From: Actinomycetes bacterium | Lineage (GTDB): Bacteria > Actinomycetota > Actinomycetes > Actinomycetales > Cellulomonadaceae | Assembly (NCBI GenBank): GCA_023438885.1 | Contig: JAEXPS010000063.1 | Coordinates: 1 to 32,865, forward strand | Length of the DNA: 32,865 bases | Reading direction: 5' to 3' | Shown here: one piece after another, positions 23,553-29,843 of the stretch | Layout: each line of letters starts with the position of its first letter | Position numbering within the stretch: the stretch's first letter is position 1 | Translations under genes and position numbers: made by a program | Notes under the pieces: generated by a model | What the model was told of the DNA's origin: nothing | Database searches by the model: none | The model's input: the letters and a program-made list of their open reading frames with translations, nothing else

Positions 23553-24112
23553 ACGAATCGGAACGCGACCTACAGGCGTTCTTCTTTCGCGCAATGGCGG
23601 CCAACCGCTCTCTTGGCATCGACACGCCCACTGCGTCCGCAAGCATCGTTGGGCAGAGCGCGATCGAGCAGTTCTCAGAAGAGGCTCGCACCCGGGCAGC
23701 GGCGATGGGACAGGTGTACGAGCTGCTCTACTGCCTCGAGAACTCCATACGAGAGCTCGTCGAGGCCACGCTGCGCGAAGCCTTCGGGGCGGATACCTGG
23801 TGGACCGATGGAGTTGACCCGGCGATCCGGAAGATCGCCGAGAAGCGCCAGGTAGACGACCAGAAGGCTCGCTGGCACGGCCCAAGGGGCGAGTCCCTGT
23901 TGGCCTATGTTGACTTCCCGCAGTACGGGGAGATCATCGTGGGCCAGTGGCAGCACTTCGAGCCGCTGCTGGGCGATCAAGCATGGGTCAACTACTACTT
24001 TGCCGAGCTCAATCGGACAAGGCGGGCGCTCGCACACACAGGGACTCTCACTGGCGCGGACGTCGAGCGCATGGAGATCCGCGTTCGCGATTGGCTCCGT
24101 GTCGTCGGTTAG
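23549..24112 (+). CDS. Swt1-type HEPN domain protein, putative RNase effector
   Basis: 187 residues, largely helical. The core resembles the Swt1-family HEPN: YELLYCLENSIRELVEATLRE (about 57-76), W-W-x-DGVDPAI, then ELNRTRRALAHTG near the C-terminus, which contains the R-x4-H ribonuclease-like motif (R158, H163; R156 also allows R-x6-H). Many HEPN proteins are metal-independent RNases acting as toxins or abortive-infection effectors. The usual polar residue after the first Arg is Arg159 here, not Asn. The gene is translationally coupled to DUF5343 and is the last cargo gene before the restored HhH-GPD start. No signal or membrane segment. Confidence 0.82.
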   Translation: MNESERDLQAFFFRAMAANRSLGIDTPTASASIVGQSAIEQFSEEARTRAAAMGQVYELLYCLENSIRELVEATLREAFGADTWWTDGVDPAIRKIAEKRQVDDQKARWHGPRGESLLAYVDFPQYGEIIVGQWQHFEPLLGDQAWVNYYFAELNRTRRALAHTGTLTGADVERMEIRVRDWLRVVG

Positions 24113-24122
24113 CCATCCATGG

Positions 24123-24178
24123 CCATCCGGATGGTCTACCGGACAAGTGCAGAATTGCGCGCTCCCGTCGGGGCGCGC
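24123..24178 (+). terminator. Palindrome and GC hairpin after the HEPN gene
   Basis: CCATCCGGATGG (24123-24134) is a perfect 12-bp palindrome 10 bp after the HEPN stop. GCGCGC-TCCC-GTC-GGG-GCGCGC (24157-24178) forms a strong hairpin with one bulged T. There is no U-tract, so an intrinsic terminator is only possible. They may instead be operator or recombination-related structures at the island's right end. Confidence 0.3.
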
Positions 24179-24198
24179 GGCGGTGGCATGCTAGCCAC

Positions 24199-24768
24199 AT
24201 GGGCTTCTGGATAACCGGCGACGTTGAGACCGACCAACTACTCGACGGTGACCCGTTCGCGCTCTTGATCGGCATGCTCCTCGACCAGCAGATGACCCTC
24301 GAGGCCGCCTTCGCCGGCCCGAAGAAGCTCGCCGACCGCATGGGCGGCCTCGACGTGCACCGCATCGCCGCGGCACCGCCCGACGAGTTCGAGGAGCTCG
24401 CCGCCACGCCCCCGGCGATCCACCGCTACCCCCGCGCCATGGCCGGGCGCATCCAGGAGCTGGCCCGCCTGGTGATCGACGAGTACGACGGCGACGCAGC
24501 GAACATCTGGCGCGACGGCGACGCCCGCACCGTCCTCAAGCGGATCGAGGCGCTGCCCGGCTTCGGCAAGGCCAAGGCCCGGATCTTCCTCGCCCTGCTC
24601 GGCAAGCAGCGCGGCCTGACCGCGGCGGGCTGGCGCGAGGCGTCGGCCCCGTACGGCGACGACGGCACGTACCTCTCGGTCGCCGACATCGTCGACAAGG
24701 AGTCCCTCGCCAAGGTCCGCGAGCACAAGAAGGCGATGAAGGCCCAGACGCGCGCGGCCAAGGCCTGA
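24199..24768 (+). CDS. HhH-GPD-type base-excision DNA repair protein, chimeric 5' end
   Basis: 189 residues of the small actinobacterial HhH-GPD family: DPFALLIGMLLDQQMTLEAAF (18-38, shown once), LADRMGG, then the helix-hairpin-helix IEALPGFGKAKARIF (116-130) and a Lys-rich end. The typical glycosylase LPG-G segment is kept, while the usual downstream catalytic aspartate is not obvious. Codons 1-23 are A/T-richer than the rest and differ from the stranded native start at 22121, whereas sequence from about 24285 on is host-like. The coding frame is therefore rebuilt by the island. The probable role is base-lesion repair; activity is untested. Confidence 0.88.
   Translation: MGFWITGDVETDQLLDGDPFALLIGMLLDQQMTLEAAFAGPKKLADRMGGLDVHRIAAAPPDEFEELAATPPAIHRYPRAMAGRIQELARLVIDEYDGDAANIWRDGDARTVLKRIEALPGFGKAKARIFLALLGKQRGLTAAGWREASAPYGDDGTYLSVADIVDKESLAKVREHKKAMKAQTRAAKA
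24269..24284 (+). repeat. Right copy of the island-flanking direct repeat (att-like)
   Basis: TCGGCATGCTCCTCGA inside codons 24-29 of the HhH-GPD gene, identical to 22191-22206. It marks the switch from island-type to host-type codon use. Confidence 0.75.
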
Positions 24769-24794
24769 GTCCGACGAGGGCGTGGCCAAAGCCC

Positions 24795-24825
24795 TGGACA
24801 GCCCGCGCGCCTCGCCGGGTACCAT
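24795..24825 (+). promoter_or_regulatory. Promoter of the ABC-F leader transcript
   Basis: TGGACA (24795-24800) and TACCAT (24820-24825) are 19 bp apart and would start transcription near 24832. That gives a leader of roughly 185 bases before the ABC-F ATG. The spacing is long for a plain SigA promoter, so it may need an activator. Confidence 0.45.
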
Positions 24826-24880
24826 CGACCGCCACCGATCGGCACCGGGAGACCGGCAGCCGCGTGCGAGGAGAGCTGAC

Positions 24881-24910
24881 GTGACGGGAACTGACGCGAT
24901 CTCCGGTTGA
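24881..24910 (+). CDS. Nine-residue upstream ORF in the ABC-F leader
   Basis: GTG start, peptide MTGTDAISG, stop TGA at 24908. A good GAGGAG (24868-24873) lies seven bases before the GTG, much better than the site before the main ABC-F start. Its last codons and stop form part of a hairpin, so ribosome stalling here could change folding of the downstream leader. Too short to judge by homology. Confidence 0.5.
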   Translation: MTGTDAISG

Positions 24911-24939
24911 CCCGGAGCGCGCCGGCGCGAGGACGCGCC
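24901..24939 (+). promoter_or_regulatory. Tandem hairpins in the ABC-F leader (possible attenuator)
   Basis: CTCCGG-TTGAC-CCGGAG (24901-24917) is a perfect 6-bp hairpin whose loop contains most of the upstream-ORF stop codon. Six bases on, GGCGCG-AGGA-CGCGCC (24924-24939) forms a second perfect 6-bp hairpin. This order (ribosome site, mini-ORF, stop in a hairpin, second hairpin) resembles ribosome-mediated attenuators of antibiotic-resistance ABC-F genes. No U-tract was found, so the mechanism is open. Confidence 0.5.
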
Positions 24940-25017
24940 GCGTGTCGTCGTCGTCCCCCGTCCACCGCCCGGCCAGGCCGTTCCCGGCCAGCGGGCACAC
25001 CTCACCCGAGGCACGCC

Positions 25018-26631
25018 ATGCCCATCGTCTTGTCCGCCCTGACCTTCTCCTGGCCCGACGACACCCCCGTCTTCACCGGGCTCGACGCCACCTTCGGCAC
25101 CGGCCGCACCGGCCTCGTCGCACCCAACGGCGCCGGCAAGTCCACGCTCCTGCGGCTGATCGCCGGTGAGCTCGCCCCGAGCAGCGGCTCCATCGCGATC
25201 GACGGCCACCTGGGCTACCTGCCCCAGGACCTGCCGTTCACCGCGGACCTGACGGTGGCCGACGTGCTCGGCATCGCACCGGTCCTCGCCGCCCTCGCGG
25301 CGCTCGAGCGCGGGGACGCCTCCGAGCACGTCTTCGCCGCCATTGGCGACGACTGGGACGTCGAGGATCGCAGCCGTGCCCAGCTCGACCGCCTCGGCCT
25401 GGGCGACGTCACGCTCGACCGCACCCTGCGCACCCTCTCCGGCGGCGAGGTGGTCACGCTCGGCCTGGCATCGCAGCTGCTGCGCCGCCCCGACGCCCTG
25501 CTGCTCGACGAGCCCACCAACAACCTCGACGCCGCCGCCCGCCGCCGCCTCTACCAGGCGATCGACGACTGGCGCGGCACCCTCCTCGTCGTCAGCCACG
25601 ACCGCGCGCTCCTCGACCGCGTGGACCGCATCGCGGAGCTGCACCCCGGCGAGGTGCGCACCTTCGGCGGCGGCTTCACCGCGTACGACGAGGCCGTGCG
25701 CGCGGGGCGCGAGGCGGCCGAGCGCACGCTGCGGTCCGCCGAGCAGGACCTGCGGCGCGAGAAGCTCCAGCGCCAGCAGGCCCGCGAGCGTGCGGCTCGA
25801 CGCTCGTCGACCGCCTCCCGCAACCTCGGCGACGCCGGGCTGCCGAAGATCGTCGCCGGTGCCCTGGCGCGCAAGGCTCAGAACTCCGCCGCCCGGTCCG
25901 ACGACACCCATGCCGCCCGGGTCGCGACGGCGCAGGCCCGGGCCGATGCCGCCGGCGAGGCGCTGCGCGACGACGACGTGCTGGCCCTCGAGCTGCCCGC
26001 CACGACGGTGCCCGCCGGGCGCACGGTCTTCGACGGCCACGGGGTGCAGGTGTGCCACGGAGGCGCACCGGTGTTCGCGGCGGGCGGCGTGGAGCTCGTC
26101 GTGCGCGGACCGGAGCGCATCGCCCTGACCGGACCCAACGGCGCCGGCAAGTCGACGCTGCTGCGCGTGATGCAGGGCGCCCCCGCGCAGGGCACCGTCC
26201 GCCGGGTCGACGGCCGCATCGCGTACCTCTCCCAGCGCCTCGACGTGCTCGACCCGGACCGCACGGTCGCGCAGTCGCTCGCCGCGGCGGCGCCGGGGCT
26301 GGCCGACGTGGAGCGCATGAACCTGCTGGCCCGCTACCTGTTCCGCGGCGCGGGCGCCCACCAGCGCATCGGCACCCTCTCGGGCGGCGAGCGCCTGCGC
26401 GCCACCCTCGCCTGCGTGCTCCACGCCGAGCCCGCACCCCAGCTGCTGCTGCTCGACGAGCCCACCAACAACCTCGACCTCGTCAGCCAACGCCAGCTCG
26501 AGAGCGCCGTGCTCGCCTACCGCGGCGCGCTCGTGGTGGTCAGTCACGACGAGCGATTCCTGGCGGCGATCGGCCTCACGCGGCGCCTGCGCCTCGCGGA
26601 CGGCCGCCTGCACGATGAGCCTGCGACCTGA
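25018..26631 (+). CDS. ABC-F family ATPase (ribosome-associated / possible antibiotic resistance)
   Basis: 537 residues with two ABC cassettes and no membrane segments. Cassette 1 has Walker A APNGAGKST (35-43), signature LSGGE and DEPTNNLD. An arginine-rich linker (about 225-300) carries the P-site tRNA-interacting region. Cassette 2 has GPNGAGKST, LSGGERLR and DEPTNNLD. Both Walker B glutamates and switch histidines (VVSHD) are present. ABC-F proteins bind the ribosomal E site; some protect against macrolides, lincosamides or pleuromutilins, others are housekeeping. The regulated-looking leader favours an inducible resistance role. ATG at 25018 is the family-like start; upstream in-frame sequence is leader. 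Confidence 0.93.
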   Translation: MPIVLSALTFSWPDDTPVFTGLDATFGTGRTGLVAPNGAGKSTLLRLIAGELAPSSGSIAIDGHLGYLPQDLPFTADLTVADVLGIAPVLAALAALERGDASEHVFAAIGDDWDVEDRSRAQLDRLGLGDVTLDRTLRTLSGGEVVTLGLASQLLRRPDALLLDEPTNNLDAAARRRLYQAIDDWRGTLLVVSHDRALLDRVDRIAELHPGEVRTFGGGFTAYDEAVRAGREAAERTLRSAEQDLRREKLQRQQARERAARRSSTASRNLGDAGLPKIVAGALARKAQNSAARSDDTHAARVATAQARADAAGEALRDDDVLALELPATTVPAGRTVFDGHGVQVCHGGAPVFAAGGVELVVRGPERIALTGPNGAGKSTLLRVMQGAPAQGTVRRVDGRIAYLSQRLDVLDPDRTVAQSLAAAAPGLADVERMNLLARYLFRGAGAHQRIGTLSGGERLRATLACVLHAEPAPQLLLLDEPTNNLDLVSQRQLESAVLAYRGALVVVSHDERFLAAIGLTRRLRLADGRLHDEPAT

Positions 26632-26636
26632 TCGGC

Positions 26637-27857
26637 CTACTCCAGCAGCCCCATCGACTCCTTGAGGGCGATCACGCGACGCACCGACTCGTCGATCCGC
26701 GCGGCGAACGCGGCGTCGTTCTGTGCCTTGGCCACCACGGCATCGACCGCTTCAGGAGCGACGCTCGGCACCTTGCTGAACAGCACCAGGTCGCACCCCG
26801 CCTCGATCGCGAGGATCGCCCGCTCGCCTGGCGACCACGCCTCGACCTGCGTCGCCCCGGACAGGTCGTCGGTGATGACCGGGCCGTCGAAGCCGAGCAT
26901 CTCGCGCACGCCGTGCTGCACCACCTGCGCGGAGAACGCCGCCGGCCCGCCGGGGTCCAGCTGCGAGTAGACCGCCGTCGACATCATCACCAGCGGCGCG
27001 CCCGCCTCCACCCCCGCACGGAACACCGCGATCGATGGGCTGTCCCAGGTGGTGACGTCGTCGGTGACTTCGGCGGTGTCGTCGGTGCTCGCGGTGACGT
27101 ACCCGAGCCCCGGGAAGTGCTTGACCGATGTCGCCACCCCCGCGGCGGCCATCCCCCGCACGAACGCCGCTCCGTGCGAGGTCACCGAGTCGGCCGTGAA
27201 GCCGTAGTTGCGCTGGAGCGCGCCGATCGGCGGGTTCGACGCCGCCGACTCCTCGGGCACGAGGTCCATGACGGGCGCCAGGTTGAGGTTCACCCCCGCC
27301 GCGAACAGCTCGCCTCCCCACGTGGTCGCCTGCGCCTCCAGGTCCGACGGATCCACCGACGCCTGCTCCAGGGCCGACGGGATCGTCGAGAACCCCGGTC
27401 CGGAGAGCGTCTGCACCGTGCCGCCCTCCTGGTCGGCGGCGATGAGCATGGGGATGGTCATCTCCGGCGTGGCGAGCGACGCGATGTCGTCGACCACCGC
27501 ACGGATCGCGTCCACGCCCGCCGACGAGCGCCCGTGCAGGAACACGTTGCCGACGTGCCGCTGCGTCACCAGGTCGCGGCTCACCTGCTCGGGAGCCGTC
27601 AGGTCCAGCCCGACGACGAAGAGCTGGCCCACCTTCTGCTCGAGCGTCCACCCGGCCAGGGGGTCCTGCTCGGTGGGCTCGGGGCTGGGCTCCGATGACG
27701 GGGTGGCCGACGAGGTCGGCGCCGTCTCGCCGGGCGAAACGGCCGGCGGCACCGGGTTCCTCAGTGCCGCCCACACGGCGACCGCCGCGGCGACGGCGAG
27801 GATTACGATCACGGCGGCGATGCCTGCGCGGCGCCGTCGCTGGCGAGGGGTCGTCAC
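26637..27857 (-). CDS. Glycoside hydrolase family 3, NagZ/LpqI-like, membrane-anchored
   Basis: 406 residues. A basic start and a single membrane segment (about 12-32), then a Pro/Ser/Thr linker (35-65), place the GH3 barrel outside the cytoplasm. Barrel motifs are QLFVVGLDL, ADQEGG, KHFPGLG (246-252) and VITDDL, in which D330 is the predicted nucleophile. The His-Asp acid/base dyad loop of Gram-negative NagZ is replaced (KHFPGLG-x-VTASTDD), as in the actinobacterial LpqI group. It probably cleaves beta-N-acetylglucosamine from cell-wall muropeptides. It starts four bases after the cofE stop, so it lies in the LLM-cofE operon or directly behind it. Confidence 0.88.
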   Translation of the reverse strand: MTTPRQRRRRAGIAAVIVILAVAAAVAVWAALRNPVPPAVSPGETAPTSSATPSSEPSPEPTEQDPLAGWTLEQKVGQLFVVGLDLTAPEQVSRDLVTQRHVGNVFLHGRSSAGVDAIRAVVDDIASLATPEMTIPMLIAADQEGGTVQTLSGPGFSTIPSALEQASVDPSDLEAQATTWGGELFAAGVNLNLAPVMDLVPEESAASNPPIGALQRNYGFTADSVTSHGAAFVRGMAAAGVATSVKHFPGLGYVTASTDDTAEVTDDVTTWDSPSIAVFRAGVEAGAPLVMMSTAVYSQLDPGGPAAFSAQVVQHGVREMLGFDGPVITDDLSGATQVEAWSPGERAILAIEAGCDLVLFSKVPSVAPEAVDAVVAKAQNDAAFAARIDESVRRVIALKESMGLLE

Positions 27858-27861
27858 GCGG

Positions 27862-28677
27862 TCACGCTAGCGGCGCGCGGCCCGTCGTTCCTGGTGAGCG
27901 GCCGGCGAACCCGTCGCGCCACCCCTCGGCGTAGGCCTCGTCGGACCCCAACCGGAACATGTCCTGCTCGGCGGGCCGCACCAGCACCCGGGCTCCCGGC
28001 CCGTCTTCCTGCGTGACGTACCGTCCCGCGCCGCGCACCACGGCGAGCGGCAGCCCGTCGACCTTGCCCTTGACCAGCTCGGCCGCCGACGCGAGCTCGT
28101 CGGCCACCGCAGTGACCGTCACGGACAGCTCGCGCCCGTGCGCGTCCCGGGTCCCCCGCAGGTCGTCGACGACCGCGAGCCCGGCGGCGCCGATGGCGAG
28201 GTCGGTCAGGCCGAGCCGCCACGGCCGCCCCGCGGTGTCGGAGACGATCACCCCGAGCCGCACCCCGAACCGGGCTGCCAGGCCGGCCCGCAGCGCCCGC
28301 GCGGAAGCGTCGGGGTCGAGCGGCAGCAGCAGCACGCTGCCGCCCGGCGTGTTCGACGAGTCCACGCCGGCGGCCGCCATCACCAGGCCCAGCCGGTTCT
28401 CGACGATGCGCGTGACGCCCCCTGCGCGCTCGCGGGTGGCGACGACGCGCACGGTCTCGTCCGTGATCGCCTGCTCGCGGTCGTCGGCGGCGACGGACCG
28501 CGCCTCCGCCTTCGAGATCACCTTGGACGTCACCACCAGCACGTCCCCGTCACGCAGGGCATGCCCCGGCGTGGCCGCGGCGTCCGCCGCGAGCGCGTCC
28601 CCGAGCAGCCCGACGAGGTCGTCGCCGGCCCTCACCTCGGGCAGACCGGGCGGTGCCCACGCGTGCAGCTCGTTCAC
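27862..28677 (-). CDS. cofE: Coenzyme F420-0:L-glutamate ligase
   Basis: Adds gamma-linked glutamates to F420-0 (or a dehydro-precursor) with GTP, the last step of F420 maturation. 271 residues. Typical motifs are DVLVVTSKVISKAEAR (45-60), SSNTPGGSVLLLP near 107-119, GVIVSDTAGRPWRLGLTDLAIG (core SDTAGRPWR at 147-155), DDLRGTRDAHGREL and ADELASAAELVKGK (192-205). It is the CofE-only form without the nitroreductase-like C-terminal FbiB domain. The GTG at 28677 overlaps the TGA of the LLM oxidoreductase gene (GTGA), so both are translated together. No other F420 biosynthesis gene (cofC, cofD, cofG/H) is in the window. Confidence 0.93.
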   Translation of the reverse strand: MNELHAWAPPGLPEVRAGDDLVGLLGDALAADAAATPGHALRDGDVLVVTSKVISKAEARSVAADDREQAITDETVRVVATRERAGGVTRIVENRLGLVMAAAGVDSSNTPGGSVLLLPLDPDASARALRAGLAARFGVRLGVIVSDTAGRPWRLGLTDLAIGAAGLAVVDDLRGTRDAHGRELSVTVTAVADELASAAELVKGKVDGLPLAVVRGAGRYVTQEDGPGARVLVRPAEQDMFRLGSDEAYAEGWRDGFAGRSPGTTGRAPLA

Positions 28678-29672
28678 CGGGACAGCTTCGGCAGCACCGA
28701 CCGGCCGAACTCCTCGATCCACTCCCGCTGGTTGCGGCCCACGTTGTGCAGGTAGATCCGGTCGAAGCCGAGGTCGACGTACTTCTGGATCTCGGCGCGG
28801 TGCACGTCCGGGTCGGCGGAGATCACCATGCGCCCCGCGAAGTCGTCGGGCCGCACCAGCTTGGCCATCGCCTCGAAGTCGAACGGCGAGCGCACGTCGC
28901 CCTTGCCGAACTTCATGCCGCCGTTCGGCCACTCGTGCATCGCGTTGGCCAGCGCCTGCTCGTCCGTGGCGGCCCAGGACAGGTGCAGCTGGAGCACCTT
29001 CGGCATGGTGGACGGGTCCTTGCCCGCCTCGCGCGCGCCCTCGGCGAACTTCGCGAACAGGCCCGAGATCTTCTCGAGCGGGGCGCCCACCGTGATCAGC
29101 CCGTCGACGTGCTTGCCCGCACGCTTGGCCGTCACCGGCCCGGCCGTGGCGACGAGCACCTCCGGAGCCTTCTTCGGCATGGTCCACAGCCGCGTGGACT
29201 CCAGCTTGAAGAACTGCCCGGCGAACTTGGTGTCCCTGCCCGCCAGCGACGCGGAGAACAGCTTGGTGATGATCTCGATCGCCTCGAACATGCGGTTGAT
29301 GCGCTCGGGCGCCTCGGGCCAGTACTCGCCGGTGATGTGCTCGTTGAGCGCCTCCCCGGAGCCCAGGCCCAGCCAGAACCGTCCCGGGTACATCGCCGCG
29401 GCGGTCGCAGCCGCCTGCGCCACCATCGCCGGGTGCATCCGGAACGTCGGCGCCGTCACGCCGGGGCCGAAGTCGCCGGCGGTCCGCTCCCCGACGGCGG
29501 TCAGGTAGCTCCACACGAACGACGACTGCCCCTGCGCCGGCACCCACGGCTGGAAGTGGTCCGCGGCCATCACGCCGGAGAAGCCGTGCTGCTCGGCGAG
29601 CGCCGCCAGCTCCAGCGCCTCCGTCGGGTGGAACTGCTCCAGCGCTGCCGCGTACCCGATGGTCAACGTCAC
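28674..29672 (-). CDS. F420-dependent LLM-class oxidoreductase (Fgd-like)
   Basis: 332 residues of the luciferase-like TIM barrel. It is close to F420-dependent glucose-6-phosphate dehydrogenase: AADHFQPW holds H39 and W43, and LGLGSGEALNEH holds E107, matching the H40, W44 and E109 catalytic trio of mycobacterial Fgd1. TAVGERT and TAGP-TAKRAGKHVDGL bind F420. It may oxidise glucose-6-phosphate or another sugar phosphate or alcohol to make F420H2; related TIGR03557-type enzymes have other substrates. The GTG start at 29672 has a GAGGAGAGG ribosome site, and TAGTCT (29697-29702) may be its -10. It is the first gene of the cofE operon. Confidence 0.9.
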   Translation of the reverse strand: MTLTIGYAAALEQFHPTEALELAALAEQHGFSGVMAADHFQPWVPAQGQSSFVWSYLTAVGERTAGDFGPGVTAPTFRMHPAMVAQAAATAAAMYPGRFWLGLGSGEALNEHITGEYWPEAPERINRMFEAIEIITKLFSASLAGRDTKFAGQFFKLESTRLWTMPKKAPEVLVATAGPVTAKRAGKHVDGLITVGAPLEKISGLFAKFAEGAREAGKDPSTMPKVLQLHLSWAATDEQALANAMHEWPNGGMKFGKGDVRSPFDFEAMAKLVRPDDFAGRMVISADPDVHRAEIQKYVDLGFDRIYLHNVGRNQREWIEEFGRSVLPKLSR

Positions 29673-29762
29673 CGTGCACCCCTCTCCTCGCTGGCGAGAC
29701 TAGCCCGCACCCGCGCTCACCGCGGTAGGGCCCGTCCGGGCGTCCCGGTGCCCGGGACGGAC

Positions 29763-29792
29763 TTGAGTGCCGGCACGCCGCCCCCCTACGGT
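29763..29792 (+). promoter_or_regulatory. Promoter of the MFS gene
   Basis: TTGAGT (29763-29768) and TACGGT (29787-29792) with 18-bp spacing. Transcription would start near 29799, giving a leader of about 45 bases to the GTG at 29844. Confidence 0.55.
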
Positions 29793-29843
29793 GGGCGGTC
29801 GAATCGTTACGAACCGCGCCGCCCCGAAACCAGGTCTCCCCCC

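Larger units (their letters stand above)
22191..24284. mobile_element. Compact integrase-less genomic island in the HhH-GPD gene
   Basis: A block of about 2.08 kb lies between two copies of TCGGCATGCTCCTCGA. Base composition and codon use inside (more A/T in third positions) differ from both flanks. The left flank ends in the native HhH-GPD 5' end; the right flank starts with a different 5' end that restores the same reading frame. This is the pattern of site-specific integration into a gene's 5' region with replacement of the start. Cargo: a broken small ORF, an XRE regulator, DUF5343 and a Swt1-HEPN protein. No recombinase or transposase is visible, so it is either a remnant or moves with help in trans. 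Confidence 0.75.

Noticed and set aside
22587..24112. Restriction-modification system suggested by the C-protein-like regulator
   Set aside because: No methyltransferase or restriction endonuclease motif is present; the following genes are DUF5343 and Swt1-HEPN.
22191..24284. Insertion sequence or transposon
   Set aside because: No transposase, no terminal inverted repeats, and the flanking repeat is part of the target gene with exchange of its 5' end, which fits site-specific recombination better.
24238..26613. Minus-strand open frame of about 790 codons opposite HhH-GPD and ABC-F
   Set aside because: Shadow of two well-supported plus-strand genes; no motif in its translation.
28653..29843. 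N-terminal extension of the MFS gene through the LLM oxidoreductase region
   Set aside because: The frame is open upstream of 29844, but it is antisense to the LLM gene, and a promoter lies at 29763-29792, so the real start is near 29844.
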